Origin: a virus
Length of the DNA stretch: 64,000 bases
IMG/VR virus record: IMGVR_UViG_3300011114_000773
Coordinates: 44,298-108,297 of that record
Reading direction: 5' to 3' (one strand)
Part shown: piece by piece, positions 8,061 through 16,838 of the stretch
Layout of the letters: each line of letters begins with the position of its first letter
Position numbering within the stretch: the stretch's first letter is position 1
Position numbers and translations under genes: made by a program
The notes under the pieces: model-generated
The model's database searches: none
The model's input: the letters and a program-made list of their open reading frames with translations, nothing else
Told to the model about the DNA's origin: nothing

Positions 8061-8855
8061 ATGACTCAGAAAGTTTTTCCGATGCTAAAATCTCACTTTT
8101 CCGTGGGAAAGTCTATTTTAACTTTAGACGAGCCGGGTACCGAGGTCGTCGGTGGACCGGATTCGATATTCTCCCTTGCTAAAGCTAGGCCGGATGACAG
8201 ATTCTTCGTAGTTGAAGACTCTATCTCTGGAGTTATGCAGGCGCTAACGGTTGCGAGTAAGACTAAAACCAAAATGACATACGGACTTCGCTTTACATAC
8301 CTAGATGATGCTTCCGACAAAAGCGAGGCATCCCTGAAAAAAGAAAGTAAGATAGTTCTCTTGATGAAGAACTCTAATGCCTATACCGACTTAATTAAAC
8401 TCTCTACGCTAGCGTCAAAAGATGGCTTCTATTATCTTCCCCGCCTAGACGCTAAAATGCTAAAAAAAATAGGGACGAGCAACTTGGTTTTAGTAGTTCC
8501 GTTCTACGACTCTTACCTATTCCGTAATAATCTCGAAACAGCGTCTGTCGTCCCTTCATTTTTGGGGGAATTCCCTAATGTTTATTTTTCTATTGAGGAC
8601 AACGACCTTCCTTTCGATTATCTTACTGAATGTCTAGTGCGGGATGCTGTTTTTAACCTCTCCAATGCTCAAGTAATTTATACGCAAAGTATCTTCTACG
8701 CAAAAAAGAAAGACTTCCTATCGTATCTAACTTTTAGATGTATTCATAATAGGACAAGTCTGGAGAAACCAAATCTCGAACACATGAGTAGTGATTCATT
8801 TTGTTACGAGAACTACCTTTTAAAAACTAATGAGCATACCCAATACGCCGTCTAA
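8061..8855 (+). CDS. DNA polymerase III alpha, separate PHP-like domain
   Basis: 264-aa protein that corresponds to the N-terminal PHP domain of bacterial DnaE but is encoded apart from the polymerase core. The match is visible in order: LKSHFSVGKSILTL (DnaE has LHVHS-Y-LLDG), FFVVEDSISGVMQAL (ITDH...G...F), KMTYGLRFTYLDD (KPIIGCE-YV), then IVLLMKNSNAYTDLIKLST and GFYYLPRLD. The metal-binding histidines of active PHP domains are mostly missing (HxH reduced to one H; TDH changed to VED), so a proofreading or phosphatase role is unlikely and a structural role is inferred. The polymerase core follows three genes later in the same operon. The call rests on pattern alignment by eye. Confidence 0.7.
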   Translation: MTQKVFPMLKSHFSVGKSILTLDEPGTEVVGGPDSIFSLAKARPDDRFFVVEDSISGVMQALTVASKTKTKMTYGLRFTYLDDASDKSEASLKKESKIVLLMKNSNAYTDLIKLSTLASKDGFYYLPRLDAKMLKKIGTSNLVLVVPFYDSYLFRNNLETASVVPSFLGEFPNVYFSIEDNDLPFDYLTECLVRDAVFNLSNAQVIYTQSIFYAKKKDFLSYLTFRCIHNRTSLEKPNLEHMSSDSFCYENYLLKTNEHTQYAV

Positions 8856-9342
8856 ACAGAGTCCATCGTCTGAAAAAATATTCGACTTCTCCGAGCAGAT
8901 GAAGTCTGGAGATGCTGGTGAGCGGCTTTTCGTAAAAGCCTATAGCAATCTAAGTCCAGTTAAGTCTCAAGACTTACGGTATGATTTCTCAACAAGTATT
9001 GGCACGGTTGAGTTAAAAACAGACCTATACCCGATGAGTCAGACAAAAAACTTCTTTATGGAAAGGTTCGGCGACATGAACGCAAAGAAGTCTGGCGGCC
9101 CTTGGCGGTCACACGAAGATAAGGTTGATTATTTCGTCTATTTCTACACAAGCGATTTAACTTTCTTTTGGTTTAAAACTCCCGAACTCATTGCTATTAT
9201 CGACGGCTTGACTAATAAGCGAAGAGAAAGATGGGTCAGGAACAAAGCATGGACCACTCTTGGGTATGTAATTCCTAGGTCCGAATTGGCATCTGTGACC
9301 TACCAGACCGACGTTTTTCCTGCTCCGACAGACCCTTTCTGA
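8830..9342 (+). CDS. PD-(D/E)XK endonuclease-like protein in polymerase operon
   Basis: 170-aa restriction-endonuclease-fold protein. The catalytic pattern is clear: E31 in GDAGERLF, D52 in LRYDFST, then E61-x-K63 in GTVELKTDLYPMS, with the later conserved stretch KSGGPWRSHEDKVDYFVYFY. This spacing is typical of small phage nucleases, including junction-resolving enzymes. It overlaps the PHP-domain gene by 26 bases and lies nine bases before the exonuclease gene, so it is made together with the split polymerase. Its substrate is not known; Holliday-junction or flap processing is a reasonable guess. Confidence 0.6.
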   Translation: MSIPNTPSKQSPSSEKIFDFSEQMKSGDAGERLFVKAYSNLSPVKSQDLRYDFSTSIGTVELKTDLYPMSQTKNFFMERFGDMNAKKSGGPWRSHEDKVDYFVYFYTSDLTFFWFKTPELIAIIDGLTNKRRERWVRNKAWTTLGYVIPRSELASVTYQTDVFPAPTDPF

Positions 9343-9351
9343 TATAAAAAT

Positions 9352-9999
9352 ATGGATGGACATTTAATTAGATTTGATAAACAGTCGAAGTTCTGTTTTG
9401 TGGATATAGAGTCATTTAATCTATGCTTATCTCTGGTATATAATAGGCCTTGGCAAATAGGACTTATCTCAGTCGTCGGAGACTCGATAGTCAAAAGCAA
9501 TGACGTGATAATCAACTGGCCGCATGTAAACGGCTTGACTTGCTCGGAAGGCGCAGCTAGAATCAATCACTATAATCAGTTCTCAGTCGCTAGAGATGGA
9601 ATAACCCCACAGGAGGGATTCGTTATGCTCGACAGTTACCTTTCTGATGCGAAATACATAGTGGGTCATAATTTATTTGGGTTCGACCTATATCTTATTC
9701 GAGATATGTATCGGATGTTTGGCAAACCTTGGCAGCATTTAATTCCAAAAGTAATCGACACTAAAGCAATCGCCTTTGGCGTTAAGACAAACGTCCCATT
9801 CGATGCTAGCAAAGAGAGTATAACCATGTACCAATATAGAATGGGAAATACCAGAGCTAAAGGAGTAAAAACATCACTTTCTACGTTAGCAAAAGAATAC
9901 GGTATAAAATTAGACGAGACTCGCTTGCACGAAGCTTTATATGACTTGGAGATAAATATCCAAGTGTGGAACAAATTAAAATTTCAAATAGACCTATGA
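9352..9999 (+). CDS. DnaQ-like DEDDh 3'-5' exonuclease
   Basis: Proofreading-type exonuclease (215 aa). Exo I is FVDIES (about residues 15-20, D-x-E), Exo II is VGHNLFGFDLYLIRD (about 103-117), and Exo III is HEALYDLEI (about 193-201), with the H and D of the DEDDh class. The nucleotide-binding region has the expected IDTKAIAFG. It sits directly before the polymerase core and shares the ATGA overlap with it, so it probably proofreads for the phage polymerase III, as the epsilon subunit does in bacteria. Confidence 0.8.
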   Translation: MDGHLIRFDKQSKFCFVDIESFNLCLSLVYNRPWQIGLISVVGDSIVKSNDVIINWPHVNGLTCSEGAARINHYNQFSVARDGITPQEGFVMLDSYLSDAKYIVGHNLFGFDLYLIRDMYRMFGKPWQHLIPKVIDTKAIAFGVKTNVPFDASKESITMYQYRMGNTRAKGVKTSLSTLAKEYGIKLDETRLHEALYDLEINIQVWNKLKFQIDL

Positions 10000-12545
10000 T
10001 TGATTTTGACAGTAACTTCTCGGAGATTCCATATAGCCCTACTGGCGTCAGATTGCCGGAAATCTCCATTTCAGAAAAGCACCTAACGCTCGTCGGCCTA
10101 AAGATGGGGGATTCTAATTACGATTTCCTTCGTGCTATATGCTTGACTGGTTTCAAATCTCTTAACCTGAAAAAGACAGACGCAAAATATGCGATTTATA
10201 CAGACAGGGTAAAATACGAACTCAGTATTTTCAAAGACTTAGGCTTTGTTGACTATGTCCTCATGGTTTGGGACGTGATTAATTACTGCAAAGAGAACTC
10301 TATTCCCGTGGGTCCGGGAAGAGGAAGCGCGTGCGGCTCTCTAGTTCTCTATTTAATCGGAGTAACGAAAATTGACCCTATTAGATATGACTTATTCTTT
10401 GAGAGATTCGTTTCAAAGACAAGGGCAAAAAAGACAGTCGTCGATGGCGTGACATATCTCGATGGTTCATTGATGTGCGACGTTGACATGGATATCTGTT
10501 ATTATCGGCGTCAAGAGGTATTAGCCTATATAGACCAGAGATACTCTGGAAAGACCGCTAAAATCTTGACCTTTAATACTCTAAGTAGCAAAATCTTAGT
10601 TAAGGAAGTCGGAAAAACTGTCGGTAGCAAGGCAGACTCGGACATGACCAAAGTGACCGCGATGATTCCAAAGACTTTCGGAATTGTGGCGGATTTGCCG
10701 CAGGCATATAAAGAGGTCGCGGAATTCAAGACGTGGTGCGACGAAAATCCATTGATATTTCAGATTAGTCAAAAACTTCACGGCCTGATTAAGAACAAAG
10801 GCGTTCATCCATCTGGTGTACTAGTCTCTTACGAAAAACTCGAAGACTCATGCCCCACGGAATTGACTTCAGACAAGGCGGAAGTCTCGTCTGTCGATAT
10901 GTCATGGGTTTCCGTCGCTAACGTCAAGCTGGACGTTCTGGGACTTAGGAGCGTATCTGTGGTGAATGACGTTTGTAAATCCGTCGGGATAGAGATGAAG
11001 GACATCGACCTAAATGACTCGTTGATATATCTTAGCCTTCAAGATTTGAAAACTCCTCACGGACTTTTCCAAATTGAAGCGGACTTGGCATTTGAAGTGC
11101 TTAAGAAAGTCATGCCTCGAAGTCTTGAACAACTAAGCGACGTGCTAGCACTTGCTAGACCCGGTGCTATGGCGCACATTGACCAATATGCCGCCTATTC
11201 CAATAACGGAGTCTATGATGCGGAAAATCCATTCTTTGACGATATTCTAAAGCCTACAGGTGGAATTTGTCTTTATCAAGAGCAGTTGATGAGGATGGTA
11301 AATAAAATTGGATTCAGCCTTGAGGATTCAGAGCAAGTCCGCCGATGCGTCGGCAAGAAAAAGGTAGAGGAGATGGCCCTTTGGGAAGAGAAGATTAGCA
11401 ACAAGATTACTGAAAAAGGTCTGGACCCTAAGATTGGTAAAACGCTTTGGGATATTGCTAAGGCCTCTGCTAATTACCAGTTCTGCAAAAGCCATAGCGT
11501 AGCTTATGCGGCGCTTTCTGCGCTAACTATTTATCTTAAGTTCAAATATCCCCAGCAGTTCTTTCTGTCTCTTCTTAAAATGACGAAGAATGAACCCGAC
11601 CCAGTTCAAGAAATTTACAAGATTCAAAAGGAGATGTCTTCGTTTGGAATGAGACTTCTTCGTCCCGACCTTCTTAAGTCGGAAATGCAGTTCAGTATAG
11701 TAGGAAAAGACATCAGATTCGGACTCATGTCTGTAAAAGGAATCTCTGAAGGCTCTTTAGACTCACTGCTTAAGTTCCGCACGGAATGCGGCGGGAAGCA
11801 GATGGACAAATTTGAACTATATGAGTGCGCGAATAAGGCTAAGATTAATGTCGGCGTGCTGAGTTCTCTAATTCAAGCCGGTTGCTTTGAAACTAACGGA
11901 ACTAGTCGCAGCTATGCCGTGTATCAGGCGCAGTTGTGGGGGCAGCTTACCGATAGAGAGAAAGTCATCGCAAAAACTATCGGCGAAAAGCACGAATTCA
12001 ATTTAGCGAAGACTCTCGGAGCCATGAAGACAATGAAGACTGCCACCGGCAAAGAGGTTCTTAAAGAAACTCGCGTCGCTACGATTACGAAGGACTGTCG
12101 TAAATACGCAGATATTTTTGAAATAAACAAGAAGAACGAACCGATAGCTAACTGGTGGTACGAGACTAAACTACTAGGCTATTCTTTTTCTAGTTCGCTA
12201 AAGAGTATTTATAGCGAGCAGCTAGAAAACTTTATGACCGTAAAAGAGGCGAAGTCCGCTCGTCAGCGGAGCACAGTTTATTTTGGTGGACTTATTTTTG
12301 AGAAAAGCATTAACGGCCAATCTAAAAAAGGCTCGAAATACATCAAAATGTTTCTCCGGGATGAGACGGAGCAAATCGTAGTAATGGTATTCAATGAGAG
12401 AGCAGAAGCTCTCGTCTCTGTTCCTGCTATTGACGATTTAGTACTGATAAAAGGAACAATACAGGATGGAGGGGTAGTTTTCGCCGACATCGTCGCTCCT
12501 CAGTCAGCTAAGATATACACAAAACTCTGTCAGCTAAAAGGCTAA
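9996..12545 (+). CDS. dnaE: DNA polymerase III alpha, polymerase core (no PHP domain)
   Basis: C-family replicative polymerase, 849 aa from the ATG at 9996, which overlaps the exonuclease stop as ATGA; an in-frame ATG at 9966 is less likely. The palm shows GPGRGSACGSLVLYLIG (about residues 106-122), the GxGRGSAAGS signature, and CDVDMDICYYRR (about 161-172) with the catalytic D-x-D. Fingers motifs such as LFQIEADLA and ICLYQEQLMRM follow, then an HHH-like region and a C-terminal OB fold (STVYFGGLIFEK, KMFLRDETEQIVVMVF). The PHP domain is encoded separately at 8061. No tau-binding tail is apparent. The gene meets the minus-strand gene 12542-16819 tail to tail. Confidence 0.9.
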   Translation: MIDFDSNFSEIPYSPTGVRLPEISISEKHLTLVGLKMGDSNYDFLRAICLTGFKSLNLKKTDAKYAIYTDRVKYELSIFKDLGFVDYVLMVWDVINYCKENSIPVGPGRGSACGSLVLYLIGVTKIDPIRYDLFFERFVSKTRAKKTVVDGVTYLDGSLMCDVDMDICYYRRQEVLAYIDQRYSGKTAKILTFNTLSSKILVKEVGKTVGSKADSDMTKVTAMIPKTFGIVADLPQAYKEVAEFKTWCDENPLIFQISQKLHGLIKNKGVHPSGVLVSYEKLEDSCPTELTSDKAEVSSVDMSWVSVANVKLDVLGLRSVSVVNDVCKSVGIEMKDIDLNDSLIYLSLQDLKTPHGLFQIEADLAFEVLKKVMPRSLEQLSDVLALARPGAMAHIDQYAAYSNNGVYDAENPFFDDILKPTGGICLYQEQLMRMVNKIGFSLEDSEQVRRCVGKKKVEEMALWEEKISNKITEKGLDPKIGKTLWDIAKASANYQFCKSHSVAYAALSALTIYLKFKYPQQFFLSLLKMTKNEPDPVQEIYKIQKEMSSFGMRLLRPDLLKSEMQFSIVGKDIRFGLMSVKGISEGSLDSLLKFRTECGGKQMDKFELYECANKAKINVGVLSSLIQAGCFETNGTSRSYAVYQAQLWGQLTDREKVIAKTIGEKHEFNLAKTLGAMKTMKTATGKEVLKETRVATITKDCRKYADIFEINKKNEPIANWWYETKLLGYSFSSSLKSIYSEQLENFMTVKEAKSARQRSTVYFGGLIFEKSINGQSKKGSKYIKMFLRDETEQIVVMVFNERAEALVSVPAIDDLVLIKGTIQDGGVVFADIVAPQSAKIYTKLCQLKG

Positions 12546-12556
12546 TATAGGCCTTT
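12537..12556. terminator. weak bidirectional hairpin between convergent genes
   Basis: AAAGGC at 12537-12542 pairs with GCCTTT at 12551-12556 across an eight-base loop. It overlaps both converging stop codons. The stem is short and the T-run is poor (TTTT only on the minus strand), so it is at best a weak terminator. Confidence 0.3.
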
Positions 12557-15500
12557 GTTATACTCTGTCCAGGTTATACCTTTGGGTATAAGCGTTCCCA
12601 CGTTCGGTTGCGGGTATCTCCAGACAGGAATAACTGACTCTGAAAACCGTGAGTCTCCAGAAGCGGCTGTGAACTCGGCGTCATAATATTGTTTTTGGGC
12701 GCTAACTTCATATAATTTGCTGATAATCGGATTAACTGTGTTATCTGCTAGAGACTGCCCTTGACATGCGCTATAAAGCATGGTCGTCTCTGGCAGCATT
12801 TTGCCGTCTGGAAGCGTCACTCCGTCATACGATGGCATCACTTTTGCGTTAAGATATGCGTAATCGCTAATCGCGCCGACAATGTATTTATTATAGTTCT
12901 TTTCGTTAGTGTTTACCTCTGCGAAAGACTCGTCTGTCAAATATTTTACGTTTTCTCCAGTTACTTCTAGCTGCCTAGAAGGGGCGTATTGTAACTCGCA
13001 ATTCGCAGGAATGGATACCTGATATCCGTGCTCAATCATAGTATTGGACAGGAATTGAGGATATAGAGAGTTCTCCTTGACGACATCCCCTACCGAGATA
13101 TCTTTCAGGAACAGCCCCTCGGAGAGTACTGGGCGTTCCTTGATATTCTCATATTTTAGAACTCCAGTTATTAAGCAGTTTCCTGTCGGCATCACCAAAT
13201 CTTCAACATCGTATGGAGGATTGCCGTATCCTGACCAATTTATGTTCGACACGATAACTTCTATTTTACACTGCTGTCTCCAGTAGTATATCTCTCCGGT
13301 ATGAGTCGCTTGCCAGCCTGTTACAGAAACTCCCGTTCCCCAATCCGAACCGGACGGAATTTTGTATAAAATTCCAGTCTCCATTGTCCCTGTATATGAG
13401 AATATCTGGTTTTCATAGTTGAACGGTCCCGAAGTCTCTCGGGCAAATCCAGAACGAAAATATCCAGTTTCATCCAAAAATGAAGAAGCCGTTTTCTTTC
13501 CAGAGTATCCTCCGGGAAAATATTCCAAGGCGGCAAAGTGGAATCCGAATCCAGTAGGCTTCATGTCCGCTATAATTATCCGGTTGTCTTTGGCTGGTTC
13601 TCTTTTATGGCCAGCACTGAACATGCTGTCCCAATGGTAATGCCCATATCCATATCGGATAGAGTCAACAGTCTTGTCCCCACTGTAGAACCCCATCCAA
13701 CTGTCCCCTACTAGGCCACTCGGTCCCGTAGGATGCCGAGAACCATTTAGCTGCTCATCGGCAGAGTAGTTATCGGTTATTCCGCTAAAATTTCCGACTC
13801 TCTTTAAGTACAATGGGTCAGAGCCAGCATATCCATATCCGCGTTCTGGATTAGACTGGTTTTCTTCGTATAGATTACGAGAGATTGAAAATGCAGAATA
13901 CACGCTCTCTGCGTCAAACGAAGAAGTCTCCAATCTGTATCCCGGCATCACGTAAGAACCCGTAATAGGAATTGTATATCCGGTATATCGAGAAAACAAG
14001 CCTACTGGATTCTTAGTAGATGTCGCTGCATAATCTGGACCATACCACCCATATCCAACTATATGAGTATGGCCGACTATGAAAGCGCCGGTATCTCTTA
14101 GTCCGAAGTCAGAAGCGACAACCGCGTTCGTGCCCGAATATTTTCCTATTTCGTCAGACAGAAATCCCTGTATGTAGTTAGGAGGACTATCATATATAAA
14201 AGGATTAGAACCCGAGTCGGCCATGACAAAGACATTAGAGTATATCTGATTAATGGGCTGCGAGAAGTTTTCATCTACGGCATGACTCGGCGTAGAAGAA
14301 TTAGCTGTATCGAACAATATCGAATTAGGATTGACTGGATAGTTATAAGTATTTAATCCTCCACCAGCATCATAAGCCTGACGTTTATAGAATTCTCTTT
14401 TGGCATATTGTCTTATCGTCAGATTATATGTAACCTTATGAGGAAATCCTATTTCTTTAGGGAATCCCTTTCCGCTATATTCTTCGATAAGGTCTGCCTT
14501 TCCAAATTTTGTCAGGAATACATTATTACCCTTATTCTCGAAAGAATCAAGACCCTCCGTGTCTGATTTATAAATCTCCCCTCCAAACATCTGTTCTGCT
14601 GCTGGATACAAGAACCTCTTCTTAGCAGTGGCAAATGGTCCTCTAAAGTAGCGCGGAAATGAGTTTTCTCTCTTTTGTGTCTTTATCACGGGATACCAAC
14701 CGGAGGACAGAAGACCAATGGAGTGCGGAGTTTTGGCAAATCCGTCTTCCGGTCCGATAAACGGAAATACTGTATTGCCAGCTATTGATGAAGACAGCCC
14801 ACTGTCAAATCCGCTATATAGGTATTCTCCAGTGCCGTCATAGGCATACAGCAGGCTTATCGGAATCTCGCCATATAGCTCATGCGCCCATCCCACAAGC
14901 ATTCTATCTTCTATTTGTGGCGACCCGATTATAGCTCCAGAAGACGATAGACTTCCATACCCGTCCAGAGCAGCATTACCCCAAACATAATCCGGTATTT
15001 CGGAGTAGCCTTTTGCTATTAGATAGTTTCCTAACTGCGAAGAATTTACGGTAGCGAACGGAATAGCTCCACCCGAAAATAAAAATCCAGAGTGGATATA
15101 CCCATTATTTGATATCCCGTATTCCGATAGAGAAGCCTTTTCCATTCCATTCCCCATGCCCAGACAAAGGCTCTCTATAATCCCAGAATAATCTTCTGAG
15201 CGGATAATCCCGGTTGATGGGATATTATATCCGAACACTACCTCTGGTTGTATAGGTTCGTCTGGTTGATAGAAATTTTGATTTTCAAAAGATTCTGAAG
15301 CGCCGCTGGAAATTCCCATGAAGGTCGTTCTATTCCCTAAGTATCCGAATTCTGTTGCGGAAATTCCAAAGCGTAATCTTAATCCAGCATACCGGCTAGC
15401 AGTTTCGCTCTGGAAGTCCTCCTCCACGACTATATATGGATAATCACATTTTGTACTACGCTGCGGCGGACCAGCAATTCCGCTATTGCTATTGTCCAAA

Positions 15501-16819
15501 TCAATCATGGACAATTTGGAAAAGTTCATGGCCGTCTGGCACATTCTCTCAGAAGGGACTACCGGATTAGAGATTATTGATGATAGCCGTCCAGACCAGT
15601 TATTTATATTTAGCTGGATTGGGACTATTTTAAATCCTGTATGGCCGGTAACTACATTGTATATCTCGTGTGCTACATTAGTAAATGGATATCTTCCGTA
15701 TCCGCTTAGGGAATAACCTACTCTTCCGCTATTGTAATTTCCTACATGCTGCTCGACAATATTTCCCCCGATAGGTTGTTGAAGAATCTCCCGCTGAAAT
15801 GGGGCGACGAACTCTCCCAACGCAGAATCTACGGTAACACCAGCCCCTTCTATTCCGTTCATTTCAATTCCATCAAAACTAGAGAGGACATTAGTATTAC
15901 CAGAGTAGGAGCTTCCTGATAAATGCTGCTTATCCCTGTTATGAAATACATCACCGATAGTAGTCTCAGACCACTCTCCACTAGAGTATGGGCCATCGTT
16001 GAATCTCCTGAAAAATTGCGTTCCTGTAATTGGGTTAATCGCCCTCTCTTTCTCAATACAAGGTAAAACGCGGGGAATTGTGTGAAAATATCTACCAACC
16101 ACGGCTATATGATTCGTGGGATAGATAGGAACATCAATATACTCACAAAATGGGACTCCGTCCCAAGGTTTGGCCGAATAGACGAGTTCTCCGCTAACTG
16201 AATATTCCTGCGATGCCGAATCCTTTGCTTTTACTAGATTCGTCTTTGAACTAAAGCTGTCTGACAAGTCATAATATCTAAAGTATATAGCGGGAGATTC
16301 TATTATTTTTTCAGACTGCTCGTATATAGTGTCAAGGACGGACTGATAGTTGAGTCCAGTGATAGCCTCCACGGCTGCGCGGGAAAAAGGTTCTCCATTC
16401 GGCCCACTGCCAAGAAAATAGTTCAGATGGTCGTATCCTTTGTATAAAAATCCAGTAAAAGACTGGTAGCTTAGGCCAGCGGATAGAGAGCCGAGAGCCA
16501 TCGCCGCCGTCATGGTGGAATAGACGCTCTTGGTAGTAGATGAATATGAATATAAATAGTCAGTAGTTATCTGCTCTTCAATTGCGTGAAAATCTGAACC
16601 ATTTTCAAGGCCGACTATGCTGTTCAATCCAGTATTTCCCGCAAGGTGTAGAGAGTATATTTCGTCTGCCGAGCCGATTTTCCCTAATCCGTTAAGACAC
16701 GCCCTACAAACAGAGAGGTCTAAGCCATCTAGCGACAAACTCTTTTTGCGAAATCTAGCTATCGCTATATTAATAGCAAATGATGCTGCGATTTTTAATT
16801 GTGGGTCAAGTACTGACAT
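12542..16819 (-). CDS. giant putative virion protein, unknown function
   Basis: 1425-aa protein, not recognised. The N-terminus is helical and basic (IAIARFRKKSLSLDGLDLS, VCRACLNGLGKIGS). The rest is rich in Gly, Ser, Tyr, Pro and Asn, with many short strands and SGY or SSG turns, as in other phage receptor-binding, baseplate or appendage proteins in this genome. Scattered histidine motifs occur (VGHTHIVGYGWYG, YGYGHYHWDSMFSAGH). No signal peptide or membrane segment is visible. It is the last gene of the minus-strand series and is preceded by a near-perfect -10 box. A tail-tip or fibre role is inferred from composition and position only. Confidence 0.65.
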   Translation of the reverse strand: MSVLDPQLKIAASFAINIAIARFRKKSLSLDGLDLSVCRACLNGLGKIGSADEIYSLHLAGNTGLNSIVGLENGSDFHAIEEQITTDYLYSYSSTTKSVYSTMTAAMALGSLSAGLSYQSFTGFLYKGYDHLNYFLGSGPNGEPFSRAAVEAITGLNYQSVLDTIYEQSEKIIESPAIYFRYYDLSDSFSSKTNLVKAKDSASQEYSVSGELVYSAKPWDGVPFCEYIDVPIYPTNHIAVVGRYFHTIPRVLPCIEKERAINPITGTQFFRRFNDGPYSSGEWSETTIGDVFHNRDKQHLSGSSYSGNTNVLSSFDGIEMNGIEGAGVTVDSALGEFVAPFQREILQQPIGGNIVEQHVGNYNSGRVGYSLSGYGRYPFTNVAHEIYNVVTGHTGFKIVPIQLNINNWSGRLSSIISNPVVPSERMCQTAMNFSKLSMIDLDNSNSGIAGPPQRSTKCDYPYIVVEEDFQSETASRYAGLRLRFGISATEFGYLGNRTTFMGISSGASESFENQNFYQPDEPIQPEVVFGYNIPSTGIIRSEDYSGIIESLCLGMGNGMEKASLSEYGISNNGYIHSGFLFSGGAIPFATVNSSQLGNYLIAKGYSEIPDYVWGNAALDGYGSLSSSGAIIGSPQIEDRMLVGWAHELYGEIPISLLYAYDGTGEYLYSGFDSGLSSSIAGNTVFPFIGPEDGFAKTPHSIGLLSSGWYPVIKTQKRENSFPRYFRGPFATAKKRFLYPAAEQMFGGEIYKSDTEGLDSFENKGNNVFLTKFGKADLIEEYSGKGFPKEIGFPHKVTYNLTIRQYAKREFYKRQAYDAGGGLNTYNYPVNPNSILFDTANSSTPSHAVDENFSQPINQIYSNVFVMADSGSNPFIYDSPPNYIQGFLSDEIGKYSGTNAVVASDFGLRDTGAFIVGHTHIVGYGWYGPDYAATSTKNPVGLFSRYTGYTIPITGSYVMPGYRLETSSFDAESVYSAFSISRNLYEENQSNPERGYGYAGSDPLYLKRVGNFSGITDNYSADEQLNGSRHPTGPSGLVGDSWMGFYSGDKTVDSIRYGYGHYHWDSMFSAGHKREPAKDNRIIIADMKPTGFGFHFAALEYFPGGYSGKKTASSFLDETGYFRSGFARETSGPFNYENQIFSYTGTMETGILYKIPSGSDWGTGVSVTGWQATHTGEIYYWRQQCKIEVIVSNINWSGYGNPPYDVEDLVMPTGNCLITGVLKYENIKERPVLSEGLFLKDISVGDVVKENSLYPQFLSNTMIEHGYQVSIPANCELQYAPSRQLEVTGENVKYLTDESFAEVNTNEKNYNKYIVGAISDYAYLNAKVMPSYDGVTLPDGKMLPETTMLYSACQGQSLADNTVNPIISKLYEVSAQKQYYDAEFTAASGDSRFSESVIPVWRYPQPNVGTLIPKGITWTEYNKGLY

Positions 16820-16824
16820 TATCT

Positions 16825-16830
16825 ATTATA
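16825..16830 (-). promoter_or_regulatory. TATAAT box just before the 1425-aa gene
   Basis: A perfect TATAAT on the minus strand ends five bases before the ATG at 16819, in the 19-base gap after the upstream gene. The matching -35 region (TTTGCG, 16848-16853) is poor. The spacing is the same as at the leaderless plus-strand promoters. Confidence 0.45.
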
Positions 16831-16838
16831 GTGTTTGG

